From Neisseria brasiliensis (GTDB lineage Bacteria > Pseudomonadota > Gammaproteobacteria > Burkholderiales > Neisseriaceae): a DNA stretch of 64,000 nucleotides. Below are positions 18,089 to 27,349 of the stretch, in pieces (within the stretch, counting starts at the first letter, position 1; each line of letters starts with the position of its first letter). The position numbers and the translations under genes are program-made. The stretch covers positions 186,001 through 250,000 of the forward strand of contig NZ_CP046027.1 in NCBI RefSeq assembly GCF_009671065.1. Reading direction: 5' to 3'. Below the pieces are notes generated by a model. That model had not been told where the DNA came from and made no database searches. It worked only from the letters and a program-made list of their open reading frames with translations.

Positions 18089-19341
18089 ATCAGGCCAACC
18101 AAAACTTATTACACCCTGCCCACCGAGTGGGCGCGGATTTAGCCGCTTGGCGCAATGTCGGCGGTGGCGAAGGCTTGCTGGCGGCATTGGCCGACCCGCA
18201 AAACATTGTGTCCAAACTGCAAGAAGCCAACTTGTGCGGCATGAGCGGCGCGGGTTTTCCGACTTGGCGCAAATGGGAAGCAGCGGTGACTGCACAAAGC
18301 AAAAACGGCGACAAATACATCGTATGCAATGCCAATGAAGACGAACCGGGCACATTTAAAGACCGCGTCTTACTGGCGCAAACCCCACACCAAGTAATCG
18401 AAGGCGTGTTGATTGCGGCGGTCGCCTGTCGCGCCAACAAAGCGGTGCTGTATGTGAACCCACACCAAACCGAATCGATTGCTTCCTTGATTCCGGCGAT
18501 TGAGCAATGGAAACAAAGCGATCTGTTTATCCGCATTGAAAACTATCTGGGCAAACCTTTGGATTTGCAGCTGGTGGAAACATCCGGCCGTTACATCGGC
18601 GGTGAAGAAACCGCGGTGATTTCATGGCTGGAAGGCGGTTTCCCATTCCCGCGCCGCAAGCCGCCATTTCCTGCCGAAAGCGGTGTCAACGGCGAACCAA
18701 CGCTGATTAACAACACCGAAACTTTCGCCAATATCCCGCAGATTTTGGCAAAAGGTGCAGAATGGTACCGCAGCTTGGGCTTGGGCGATGCTGTCGGCAC
18801 CAAGTTGTATTCCTTATCGGGCGACGTGTTGAACCCGGGCTTATACGAATTACCGATGGGCACCACGCTTTACACGCTGATTTTTGAATACGGCGGCGGT
18901 ATGCTCGAAGGCCGCACTTTCAAAGCCGTGTTTACCGGCGGCCCGTCAAACACCTTGCTGACGGCCAAAGATTTGGATGTGCCGCTGGATTTCGTGTCCG
19001 TGCGCGAACGCAAATCCAGCCTCGGCACCGGTGCGATGATTGTGATTTCGGAAGGCACCAGCGTGGTGCGTAAGGTGTCGGAATACGTGGAATTTTTCGC
19101 GGCCAACTCTTGCGGCCAATGCCCGCCGTGCAAAGGCGGCACCTTCCAATTGTCTCGCCTGCTCAACCGTGTGGACACCGGCATCGGCACCGCCGACGAC
19201 TTGCGCGCTTTGCAAAGCCTGTGTCAACTGCTGCCAAGAAGCGGCCGCTGCGGCTTGATTGACGGCGCAGTCACCGTGTTGCAAAGCTCATTGCGTACCT
19301 TTCCGGAAGAATACGGTTTGGCGCCGAGCGAACACGAATAA
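18085..19341 (+). CDS. NuoF-like NADH-binding FMN/iron-sulfur subunit
   Basis: This is a 418-residue homologue of the 51-kDa subunit of complex I and of soluble hydrogenase/formate dehydrogenase diaphorases. It has the glycine-rich NADH/FMN site (GMSGAGFPTW, 52-61; CNANEDEPGTFKDR, 81-94; SGRYIGGEETA), an SLBB domain (about 240-290) and the C-terminal [4Fe-4S] motif C343-x2-C346-x2-C349 with C389. It would take electrons from NADH and pass them to the FrdB-like protein. There is no nuo operon here and no NuoE/NuoG partner, so a role in complex I is unlikely. It overlaps the flavoprotein by 4 bases. Confidence 0.88.
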   Translation: MNQANQNLLHPAHRVGADLAAWRNVGGGEGLLAALADPQNIVSKLQEANLCGMSGAGFPTWRKWEAAVTAQSKNGDKYIVCNANEDEPGTFKDRVLLAQTPHQVIEGVLIAAVACRANKAVLYVNPHQTESIASLIPAIEQWKQSDLFIRIENYLGKPLDLQLVETSGRYIGGEETAVISWLEGGFPFPRRKPPFPAESGVNGEPTLINNTETFANIPQILAKGAEWYRSLGLGDAVGTKLYSLSGDVLNPGLYELPMGTTLYTLIFEYGGGMLEGRTFKAVFTGGPSNTLLTAKDLDVPLDFVSVRERKSSLGTGAMIVISEGTSVVRKVSEYVEFFAANSCGQCPPCKGGTFQLSRLLNRVDTGIGTADDLRALQSLCQLLPRSGRCGLIDGAVTVLQSSLRTFPEEYGLAPSEHE

Positions 19342-19646
19342 ACCTAGCTTTCAGACGGCCTTGAAACCTTTATTGCTTAAAAGACCGTCTGAAAATTGAT
19401 GTATGTCATCAATCCTTTTAGTGTTGGCTAAGATTTCAGACGGCCTCAAAGTTTTGCTCTATGATGCCGCCTGAATCGCTACCAAACATAAAAACCACAC
19501 CAAAACAGGCTGCCTAGTTTCTTTCAAGGCCGTCTGAAAAACATAAGAAAAACATCAAACTGCACATTCTTTTAATCTTTCAGACGGCCTGATGAAAAAG
19601 GCCGTCTGAAAACAGTTTTGACGATACTTCTGATTGGAGATGAAAC
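19342..19646. repeat. Cluster of uptake sequences before the transporter
   Basis: The 305-bp gap contains six uptake cores (near 19350, 19383, 19436, 19528, 19578 and 19600), in both orientations. The second is a variant (AGACCGTCTGAA). Pairs can form nested hairpins, e.g. 19350 with 19383 and 19578 with 19600. No gene is visible. The hairpins may attenuate transcription between the NuoF-like gene and the transporter. Confidence 0.8.
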
Positions 19647-21095
19647 ATGGGTTTTAAACCTATCCCTGCGGCGGTCGCGCTGGCGCTGACGCTGCTGATT
19701 TGGTTCGGCATTCCGGTGCCGGAAGGTGTGTCACCGCAAGCGTGGCATTTGTTGGCATTGTTTGTCGGCATCATCGCGGGCATCATCGGCAAAGCCATGC
19801 CGATTGGTGCGATGGCGATGTTGGCGATTACTTTGGTGGCGCTCACCGGCGTAACCGTACCTGAATTGGTGGACGGCGAGCCGGTGAAAAATCCGGCCGG
19901 CCAAGCCATGAAAGATGCCTTGAGCAGCTTGAACAACTCGCTGATTTGGATGATTGGTGTCGCCATCATGATTTCACGCGGCCTGTTGAAGACCGGCTTA
20001 GGCGCACGCATCGGTTATCTGTTGATTTCATGATTCGGCAAACGCACCTTGGGCGTGGGCTACAGCTTGGCGATTGCCGATTTGTTTATCGCACCGGTTA
20101 CCCCGAGTAACACCGCCCACGGTGGCGCGATTGTGCACCCGATTATGAAATCCATTGCCTTGAGCTTTGATTCCAATCCGGAAAACGGTACAGAAGGCAA
20201 AATCGGTAAGTATCTGGCCTTGGTCAACTACCACGCCAACATCATCACCTGCTGTATCTTCATCACTGCCACCGCGCCTAACCCTTTGGTGGTCGAACTG
20301 GTTGCCAAAGCCACCAATTCCGACATCCACCTGACTTGAGGCACTTGGTTTATGGCCATGGTCGTGCCGGGCTTGGTTGCCTTGCTGATTATGCCGATTG
20401 TGCTGTATTTCCTGTATCCGCCTGAAATCAAGCAAACGCCGAACGCCACCGCATTGGCCAAAGAAGAATTACACAAAATGGACCCTATGCAGCGCAACGA
20501 AAAAATCATGCTGGGTATTTTCCTGTTGCTGCTGGTGTTGTGGGCAGGTGTGCCGGAAATGCTGTTTGGCGTAAAAATCGACGCTACGGCCACCACTTTC
20601 TTAGGCTTTTCATTATGTCTGCTCACCGGCGTATTGACTTGGGAAGACGCGCTGAAAGAAAAAGGCGCATGGGATACCATCGTTTGGTTTGCCGCCTTGG
20701 TGATGATGGCCAACTTCTTAAACAAACTGGGCTTAATCGGCTGGTTGTCTGACTACCTGCAAGCCGGTATTTCTAGCATGGGCTTGGATTGGGTCGGCGG
20801 TTGTGCCTTATTTGTGGCGGCTTATGTGTATTCACATTATATGTTCGCCAGCGGCACCGCTCACGTTACCGCCATGTTCGGCGCATTCTACGGCGCAGGT
20901 TTGGCCTTGGGCGCGCCACCTATGCTGTTTGCCTTGGTGATGGCCGCATCGACCGGCATCATGATGTCGCTTACCCACTACGCTTCAGGCTCATCACCGG
21001 TGATTTACGGCTCCAATTTCGTTACCATGCAAGAATGGTGGAAAGCAGGCTTTATCATGAGCGTGTTGGAATTGCTGATTTTCGGCACCTGGTAA
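19647..21095 (+). pseudogene. DASS-family dicarboxylate transporter with two in-frame TGA codons
   Basis: Read through two TGA codons (20031-20033, codon 129; 20337-20339, codon 231) this is a full-length 482-residue divalent anion:sodium symporter/antiporter of the CitT/TtdT type. Family motifs are PQAWHLLALF, PVTPSNTAHGGAIVHPIM, ITATAPNPLVVEL, and ASGTAHVTAMF with HYASGSSPVIYG near the end. The second TGA sits in HLT-x-GTWF, where relatives have SWGxW, so TGG to TGA is the simplest explanation; the first is in LLIS-x-FGKRTLG. No frameshifts or deletions are seen. Its position suggests it exchanges malate, fumarate or succinate for the adjacent enzymes. Confidence 0.8.
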
Positions 21096-21132
21096 TCACT
21101 CCGGTAAACTGACCTAAAATCAACAAAGGCCC

Positions 21133-21275
21133 GAGACCTTTGCAAAATCCCTATCTTTGGCACATTTCTTCGTTGTGCGCTGCTCGAAAGCTTGCCTATC
21201 TTGATGATATGTCTGCGCTTTCTGCGCTGCTACAACTTTGAACTGTACTCAAATCTAGGGTTTTGTAAAGGTCTC
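21133..21275. mobile_element. 143-bp MITE, copy 3
   Basis: Same element as at 6490, orientation as there. Ends are CGAGACCTTTGCAAAATCCC and TTTTGTAAAGGTCTC. Flanks are GGCCC and AGGCC, so the target duplication is imperfect, but the site again lies at a DUS. An in-frame ATG inside it would extend trkA artificially by 54 codons. Confidence 0.8.
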
Positions 21276-21311
21276 AGGCCGTCTGAAAACTTCGTTTTCA
21301 GACGGCCTTTG
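21276..21311. terminator. DUS hairpin upstream of trkA
   Basis: AGGCCGTCTGAAAAC and GTTTTCAGACGGCCTTTG form a long stem between the MITE and trkA; probably the former terminator of the transporter gene. Confidence 0.7.
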
Positions 21312-21353
21312 TTATACAATAAACACATTCTGTTTCTCTCAAATTCAATCACC

Positions 21354-22760
21354 GTGAAAATCCTGATTCTCGGCAGCGGCCAAGTCGGCTCGACCGTTGC
21401 CCAAAACCTTGCTTCCCTGCCCAGCAACGATGTGACCATTGTCGATGTCGATGAAAAAGCCCTGCATCTGCTCAGCAGCAAGCTTGATGTGCAAACCATC
21501 ATCGGCAACGGGGCATCGCCTTCCGTATTGGAACGCGCCGCCGCTGCCGATTCCGATTTGCTGCTCGCGCTGACCCGTAGCGACGAAACCAATATTGTTG
21601 CCTGTAAAATCGCTGCCGATATTTTCAATGTGCCCAACCGCATCGCGCGCGTGCGTTCGAGTGAATATTTGGAATACAGTTTTCCCAATAAAGAAGGCGA
21701 GGACAGCAACAGCCTGAACATCTTCGACATCACCGAAACCATCAGCCCCGAGCAATTGGTCACCGAGCAATTGGTCGGCCTGCTCAGCTACAATAGCGCA
21801 TTACAGGTCTTGAACTTTGCCGACAATAAAGTGCAGATGGTCATTGTGCAGGCGCGACAAGGCGGTTTGCTGGTCGGCAAGGAAATCGCTGACATCAACG
21901 CCCACCTACCCGAAGGCATCGACTGCCAAATCTGCGCCATCTACCGCAACAACCGCCTGATTGTGCCGTCATCAAAAACCGTGATTATCGAAGGCGATGA
22001 AGTGTTTTTTGTCGCCAACATCGACAATATTGATGCCATCATCCGCGAATTGCGACCGAAAGAGCAACGCAGCCGCCGCATCATGATTGCCGGCGGCGGC
22101 AACATCGGTTACCGCTTGGCCAAAAAGCTGGAAAACAAATACGACATCAAAATCATCGAATACAACGCCACCCGTGCCGAATGGTTGGCAGAAAATCTCG
22201 ACAATACCTTGGTGCTGCACGGCTCGGCCAATGATGAATCGCTGCTTAACGAAGAATACATCGATGAAATCGATATTTATTGCGCGCTGACCAATGATGA
22301 TGAAAACAACATCATGTCGAGCCTGTTGGCCAAAAATCTCGGCGCCAAACGTGTGATTGCCATTGTCAACCGCTCCAGCTACGTAGATTTATTGGAAGGC
22401 AACAAAATCGATATTGTGGTTTCACCACACTTAACCACCATCGGATCGATTCTGGCACACATCCGCCGCGGCGACGTAGTGGCCGTGCATCCGCTGCGCC
22501 GCGGTACGGCTGAAGCGATTGAAGTGATTGTGCACGGTGATGAAAATACTTCCGCCATTGTCGGCCGCAAAATCAGCGATGTTGACTGGCCGACCGGCTG
22601 CCATTTTGCGGCCTTGGTGCGCGGTGAAGAAGTGATTATGGGACACCACACCGATGAAATCCTGCAAGAAGGCGACCATGTGATTTTCTTCGTTTCCCGC
22701 CGCCGTGTGTTGCGCGAATTGGAAAAGCTGATTCAAGTAAAAATGGGCTTCTTTGGCTAA
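21354..22760 (+). CDS. trkA: Trk potassium uptake regulatory protein TrkA
   Basis: This 468-residue cytoplasmic protein gates the Trk potassium channel. It has two RCK units: the first Rossmann GSGQVGSTVA at the N-terminus with a TrkA_C domain (about 130-215), and the second GGGNIGYRLA (about 243-252) with a second TrkA_C domain. I use the GTG start giving VKILILGSGQVGS; the longer frame beginning at 21192 lies in the MITE and the DUS hairpin. trkH is not in the window. A DUS terminator follows. Confidence 0.92.
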   Translation: MKILILGSGQVGSTVAQNLASLPSNDVTIVDVDEKALHLLSSKLDVQTIIGNGASPSVLERAAAADSDLLLALTRSDETNIVACKIAADIFNVPNRIARVRSSEYLEYSFPNKEGEDSNSLNIFDITETISPEQLVTEQLVGLLSYNSALQVLNFADNKVQMVIVQARQGGLLVGKEIADINAHLPEGIDCQICAIYRNNRLIVPSSKTVIIEGDEVFFVANIDNIDAIIRELRPKEQRSRRIMIAGGGNIGYRLAKKLENKYDIKIIEYNATRAEWLAENLDNTLVLHGSANDESLLNEEYIDEIDIYCALTNDDENNIMSSLLAKNLGAKRVIAIVNRSSYVDLLEGNKIDIVVSPHLTTIGSILAHIRRGDVVAVHPLRRGTAEAIEVIVHGDENTSAIVGRKISDVDWPTGCHFAALVRGEEVIMGHHTDEILQEGDHVIFFVSRRRVLRELEKLIQVKMGFFG

Positions 22761-22783
22761 CCAACCAGCGCGTAAAATATGAT

Positions 22784-22819
22784 AAAGGCCGTCTGAAACA
22801 CATTCTTTCAGACGGCCTT
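22784..22819 (+). terminator. DUS terminator after trkA
   Basis: AAAGGCCGTCTGAAA paired with TTTCAGACGGCCTT, 10-base loop. Confidence 0.8.
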
Positions 22820-22881
22820 ACACCATTTTGCATAACAATATGCTATATTATTACCTTATAACATCACCCAAAGGAAAAGCC

Positions 22882-23589
22882 ATGTTCCGCCCAGCCTTAA
22901 CTGCCTTATTACTCGCCGCCGCCCTACCTGTAGCCGCCGAGCCTTTACACTACAACATCGTTGAGTTTTCCGAAAGCGCCGTAATGGAAGTACCACGCGA
23001 CACCATGACCGCCCGCTTTCAAGTACGCGCCGAAGGCAAAGAGCGACAAGCAGTGAATGCTGCTTTTATCAAAAAATTCAACAGTTTCAACCGCCAAGCC
23101 AAAAACAGCGCCTTCAAAACCGAATTGCTCAGCCGCAATGTTTCGCCGCGTTACCAATACACTAACGGCAAACGCACCCAAACCGGTTGGGAAGAACGCG
23201 CTGATTTCAAAGTGGAAAGCAAAGATTTCGCCGCACTCAACCGCCTAATTGCCGAAACCCAAAACGATGCCCATGTCCAATACACCCATTTCAGCGTATC
23301 CAAAGAAAAACGCGAATCGGTGATTGACGAAGTGAGCAAGTCCGCCATCACCCGCTTCAAACAACGCGCCCAAACCTTGGCTGAAACCTTAGGCCACCGC
23401 GATTACAAAATCGTCAAAATCAACTTAGGCCACATTGGCAGCAACAGCGTACAATCAGAAAACATGGCAGCAGGCAGAATGTACCGTACCGCCGCACCAG
23501 CGTCTGCCATGATGGCGGATACAGTAGAAACCACATCACCAGGTTCGGAAGAAATCAGCATTACGGTTGATGGTTCGATTCAGATGTAA
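22882..23589 (+). CDS. SIMPL-domain (DUF541) periplasmic protein
   Basis: This 235-residue protein has a signal peptide (MFRPALTALLLAAALPVAAEP) and a SIMPL domain: VMEVPRDTMTARFQVRAEGK, then YTNGKRTQTGWEERADF and a C-terminal GSEEISITVDGSIQM strand. E. coli YggE is a relative linked to reduced oxidative stress; the function in Neisseria is unknown. AAAGGAAAAGCC precedes the ATG. It faces the M48 peptidase gene across a shared DUS terminator. Confidence 0.87.
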   Translation: MFRPALTALLLAAALPVAAEPLHYNIVEFSESAVMEVPRDTMTARFQVRAEGKERQAVNAAFIKKFNSFNRQAKNSAFKTELLSRNVSPRYQYTNGKRTQTGWEERADFKVESKDFAALNRLIAETQNDAHVQYTHFSVSKEKRESVIDEVSKSAITRFKQRAQTLAETLGHRDYKIVKINLGHIGSNSVQSENMAAGRMYRTAAPASAMMADTVETTSPGSEEISITVDGSIQM

Positions 23590-23622
23590 GGCTTCAGACG
23601 GCATCAGCCGGATTCATGATAA

Positions 23623-23660
23623 AAGGCCGTCTGAAACAGATTATTCGTTTCAGACGGCAT
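23623..23660. terminator. Bidirectional DUS terminator
   Basis: AGGCCGTCTGAAAC and GTTTCAGACGGCAT form a stem between the convergent SIMPL and M48 genes. Confidence 0.8.
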
Positions 23661-23684
23661 CATTATTGCTATTTAATCCTCAAA

Positions 23685-24455
23685 TCAACGTTTGCTGCGC
23701 TCGTAAATCGGCATCACTTCCGGCAACATTTTACGGATGGCGCTAATACGCGCATCGTTGGCCGGATGGGTCGACAATACTGAAATCGACGTACCGCTTT
23801 GCGCTTGATTCATTTTCTGCCAAACGCTGATGGCCGCTTGCGGATTGTAACCGGCCTGCGCCATCAAGCGCACACCGCCTGCATCGGCTTCATTTTCCTG
23901 ACGGCGTGAAAACGGTTTGGTCGCCGCTAAATCCGTACCCAAACCAATCAAACTGCCATCAACACCAGTGGCGCTTGCCAAAATCGAACCGCCCAAGCCG
24001 GTCAACACTTGGCCGCCGATGGCTTTTTTGCTGTGTTCCAATAAGGCATGGGTCATTTCATGGCCGACCACAGCTGCAATTTCATCATCAGTAAGCTTCA
24101 AGCACTCGACCATGCCGGTATACATTGCCATTTTTCCGCCCGGCATCGCCCATGCGTTCATTTCGTTGCTGCGAATCACGCTCATCTGCCAGTTAAACGG
24201 CACACCCGTGCGGTTGGCCTGATTGGCGTATGGTTTCATACGGTTGAATACGGCATACACGCGGCGCGCAGTTTGTGAAGTCGTATCCAAAATGCGTTGG
24301 CTTTGTGCCTTTTGCATGACCTGTGTGTAATTTTTTGCTGCAGCCTCGTTCAAGGTAGCTGAATCATAGCCGACCATGTCCGCTACTGAAGTACAACCGC
24401 TCACCGCCAACACCGCAGCGGTTAACCAAGCATAGTGTTTATCCTGAATCGTCAT
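23685..24455 (-). CDS. M48-family metallopeptidase lipoprotein
   Basis: This 256-residue periplasmic zinc peptidase is similar to LoiP/YcaL. The start chosen gives MTIQDKHYAWLTAAVLAVSGC, a lipoprotein signal with the acylated Cys at residue 21, and GGGAGCG lies upstream. The zinc site is HEMTH (in VVGHEMTHALLEH), with the third ligand in RRQENEADAGG. STHPANDARI near the C-terminus is typical of the family. Such enzymes degrade misassembled outer-membrane proteins. Confidence 0.88.
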   Translation of the reverse strand: MTIQDKHYAWLTAAVLAVSGCTSVADMVGYDSATLNEAAAKNYTQVMQKAQSQRILDTTSQTARRVYAVFNRMKPYANQANRTGVPFNWQMSVIRSNEMNAWAMPGGKMAMYTGMVECLKLTDDEIAAVVGHEMTHALLEHSKKAIGGQVLTGLGGSILASATGVDGSLIGLGTDLAATKPFSRRQENEADAGGVRLMAQAGYNPQAAISVWQKMNQAQSGTSISVLSTHPANDARISAIRKMLPEVMPIYERSKR

Positions 24456-24525
24456 CAATCGCTCCCAGTTAATGCACACAATATAACGTGTGAATGTGGT
24501 TTATTCAGATGCTTTTCATACACAA

Positions 24526-24577
24526 AAAGGCCGTCTGAAACCTTCTATCTCACCGATAATCTTCAGACGGCCTTTCT
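24526..24577 (-). terminator. DUS terminator after pbpG
   Basis: AAAGGCCGTCTGAA and TTCAGACGGCCTTT separated by a 22-base loop, 12 bp from the pbpG stop codon. Confidence 0.7.
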
Positions 24578-24588
24578 TAATCACATCA

Positions 24589-25530
24589 TTAAGAACGGGT
24601 TTGCAACATCCACGATTGGATACTGCGTGCATCTTTAACACGTAGTACCGAGCTTGGTGAATTCAACAAAACGATGGTCACTGGCTGGTTTTGTACATTC
24701 GCCTTCACTACCATCGAGCGGCCTGATTCACGGATATAACCCGTTTTTTGCAACTCAATATTCCATGCGCCTTCACGCACTAAGGCATTGGAATTTTTGT
24801 AATTCTGGCGACCGCGCACAGTCTGGACAGAACCATAGTTAGAAGTTGAATTTGTACGGATCAGCGGATATTTGCTGGCTGCCGCAACCAGACGGCTCAA
24901 GTCATGTGCCGTTGACACATTACGAAAATCCAAACCGGTTGGCTCATAAAAACGGCTGTTGTACATACCCAAGCTTTGCGCCTTGGCATTCATCGCCGCC
25001 ACAAATGCACTCATGCCGCCCGGATAAGTGCGACCCAACGCATGCGTGGCGCGGTTTTCACTGCTCATCAGACTTAAATGCAGTAATTCACTACGCGGTA
25101 ATGTAGTACCGATACTGAGCCGGCTGCCGGTACCTTTCAAGCGGTCAATCTCAGCCGGTGTAATCTCAACCATTTGATTCATGTCCAATTTGGCATCCAA
25201 AATCACAATCGCACTCATCAATTTTGAAATCGACGCAATCGGCATCACGCGGTTGGCGTTTTTCTGATACAACACTTCACCCGTGCGGTTATTCAGAATC
25301 AGCGCAGATTGCGACGACAACAACGGCCCTGCCATCATGGCTTGGGCTTCTACCTTCTCGGCTTGTGTTTCGGCAAATGCGCCCAACGGGTCTTGCTGGG
25401 TTGGGAAATTCTGTTCTAGAAACTGACCCAATACATCCATATCATTGGCAGCAGCAGGAAAAGCCGTTGCTGCAAGTGTCACACCCAAGCAGGCCGCACT
25501 TAATTTGTTACACCATTTTTTTACTGACAT
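24589..25530 (-). CDS. pbpG: D-alanyl-D-alanine endopeptidase (PBP7-type)
   Basis: This 313-residue periplasmic low-molecular-mass penicillin-binding protein cleaves peptide cross-links in murein. Signal peptide: MSVKKWCNKLSAACLGVTLA, then AAANDMDV. The active-site triad of S11 peptidases is complete: SxxK in ASISK, SxN in SSENR and KTG in LQKTGYIRESG. The start follows GAAAGATACCGCT; a longer frame would add 12 residues before the signal peptide. Confidence 0.9.
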   Translation of the reverse strand: MSVKKWCNKLSAACLGVTLAATAFPAAANDMDVLGQFLEQNFPTQQDPLGAFAETQAEKVEAQAMMAGPLLSSQSALILNNRTGEVLYQKNANRVMPIASISKLMSAIVILDAKLDMNQMVEITPAEIDRLKGTGSRLSIGTTLPRSELLHLSLMSSENRATHALGRTYPGGMSAFVAAMNAKAQSLGMYNSRFYEPTGLDFRNVSTAHDLSRLVAAASKYPLIRTNSTSNYGSVQTVRGRQNYKNSNALVREGAWNIELQKTGYIRESGRSMVVKANVQNQPVTIVLLNSPSSVLRVKDARSIQSWMLQTRS

Positions 25531-25802
25531 AGCGGTATCTTTCACGGATTTGTTACAACATTTCAATTAAAATATTCCGTCATTTTCGACAATTTTTAAA
25601 AAAATGTAAAGCAAGTCATTGAATCTTTGCGTTTGTTTGCAAGTTATCCCGCCAACCTTTCACCCAATGTCGAAATTTTCGCAACAATCCGACAGCAAAT
25701 TTGATAAACCCGACGATACTTATTATACTAAGCAACTTTATCAAGAAATCATTCTAGGAAGATTTCCCTGCTGTCATATTAATATTTTAAAGAATAAAAA
25801 CT

Positions 25803-27098
25803 ATGTCTGAAGAAAAACGCTCATGCTCGTTCTGCGGCAAGTCAGAACATGAAGTCAAAAATTTGATTGAAGGCGAGCACGCTTTTATCTGTAACGAATG
25901 CGTGGAAACCTGCGGTGTCATGCTGCAAGATTCCGAGAGCGATAGCCCTGCCGAACCGGATGGCCCCAAAGCTGCTGAGAACGCCCCTCTGCCGACACCC
26001 GCCGAAATCGTAGCCAATCTCAACGATCACGTTATCGGGCAAGAACACGCAAAAAAAGCCTTGGCTGTTGCCGTTTACAACCATTACAAACGCTTGCGCC
26101 ACCCTAAAGCCAACGGCAATGTTGAATTATCCAAATCCAATATCCTGCTGATCGGTCCGACCGGTTCGGGCAAGACCTTACTAGCCCAATCCTTGGCACG
26201 TAAATTGGACGTGCCTTTCGTAATGGCCGATGCCACTACCTTAACCGAAGCCGGTTATGTCGGTGAAGACGTGGAACAAATCATCACCAAGCTGCTGGGG
26301 AAATGCGATTTTGACGTCGAAAAAGCCCAGCGCGGTATTGTGTATATTGACGAAATCGACAAAATTTCCCGCAAGAGCGACAACCCGTCTATCACCCGCG
26401 ACGTATCAGGTGAAGGCGTGCAACAAGCTTTGCTAAAACTGATTGAAGGCACCGTTGCCAGTGTTCCGCCGCAAGGTGGCCGTAAGCATCCGAATCAAGA
26501 ATTCATCAATGTTGATACCACCAATATCCTGTTTATCTGCGGTGGCGCGTTTGCCGGCTTGGAAAAAGTCATCCGCCAACGCACGGAAAAAGGCGGCATC
26601 GGCTTTGGTGCAGCAGTACACAGCAAAGATGAAAACGTCAATATTTCCGAATTATTCGAAACCGTCGAGCCGGAAGACTTAATCAAATTTGGCCTGATTC
26701 CTGAGTTAATCGGCCGCTTGCCAGTGATCGCCACTTTGGCCGAATTAGATGAAGATGCCCTGATCAATATTCTGACCGAACCGAAAAATGCTTTGGTTAA
26801 ACAATACCAAATCTTGTTCGGCATGGAAGATGTTGAATTGGAAATAGAAGAAGATGCCCTGCGCAGCATTGCCAAGCAAGCCATGGAACGCAAAACCGGC
26901 GCGCGCGGCTTACGTTCGATTGTTGAACGCTGCCTGCTCGACACCATGTATCAGCTGCCGGATTTGAAAGACGTGAAAAAAGTCGTTATTAATCAAAGCG
27001 TCATCGACAAAGGCGAAGCACCAAAATTACTGCTGGCTGACGGCAGCGAATACCAAGAGCCTAAAGCAGCAAAGAAAACGCGTAAAAGCAGCAAATAA
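25803..27098 (+). CDS. clpX: ClpX, ATPase subunit of the ClpXP protease
   Basis: This 431-residue AAA+ unfoldase feeds tagged proteins to ClpP. The N-terminal zinc-binding domain has C8, C11, C30 and C33. Walker A is GPTGSGKT (118-125), Walker B is IVYIDEIDK, the ClpP-binding loop is LIGRLPV-adjacent, and the sensor 2 region reads [12 protein letters not shown]. The gene stands alone (no clpP upstream), as elsewhere in Neisseria. A long imperfect DUS hairpin follows. Confidence 0.96.
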   Translation: MSEEKRSCSFCGKSEHEVKNLIEGEHAFICNECVETCGVMLQDSESDSPAEPDGPKAAENAPLPTPAEIVANLNDHVIGQEHAKKALAVAVYNHYKRLRHPKANGNVELSKSNILLIGPTGSGKTLLAQSLARKLDVPFVMADATTLTEAGYVGEDVEQIITKLLGKCDFDVEKAQRGIVYIDEIDKISRKSDNPSITRDVSGEGVQQALLKLIEGTVASVPPQGGRKHPNQEFINVDTTNILFICGGAFAGLEKVIRQRTEKGGIGFGAAVHSKDENVNISELFETVEPEDLIKFGLIPELIGRLPVIATLAELDEDALINILTEPKNALVKQYQILFGMEDVELEIEEDALRSIAKQAMERKTGARGLRSIVERCLLDTMYQLPDLKDVKKVVINQSVIDKGEAPKLLLADGSEYQEPKAAKKTRKSSK

Positions 27099-27126
27099 TC
27101 AGTAATATCAGATTATTGCATCAATC

Positions 27127-27192
27127 AGGCCGTCTGAAAAAATCTGTTGTTTAAAGTCTTACTTTACACACAGATATTTTTCAGACGGCCTA
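27127..27192 (+). terminator. Long-loop DUS inverted repeat after clpX
   Basis: AGGCCGTCTGAAAAAATCTG pairs with CAGATATTTTTCAGACGGCCT. The arms match over about 20 bases with a ~25-base loop, followed by AATTCTTTAA. Confidence 0.65.
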
Positions 27193-27349
27193 ATTCTTTA
27201 ATATGATAAAAAATCTTTATTACATCTTACAACAAGAGTATTTTCAATTCCTTAAAATTAGTCTATGATAATGAAGAAGGATTGTTCACAATCTTTAACG
27301 CAAATTTTTGCAATCCCTCAGAAGAAAAACACCATAAAGGAACAAAGAG

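Noticed and set aside
21192..21353. N-terminal extension of trkA starting with MPILMICLRFLRCYN
   Set aside because: These codons lie in the MITE and a DUS hairpin; the same peptide appears at other MITE copies. TrkA homologues start at VKILILGSGQVGS.
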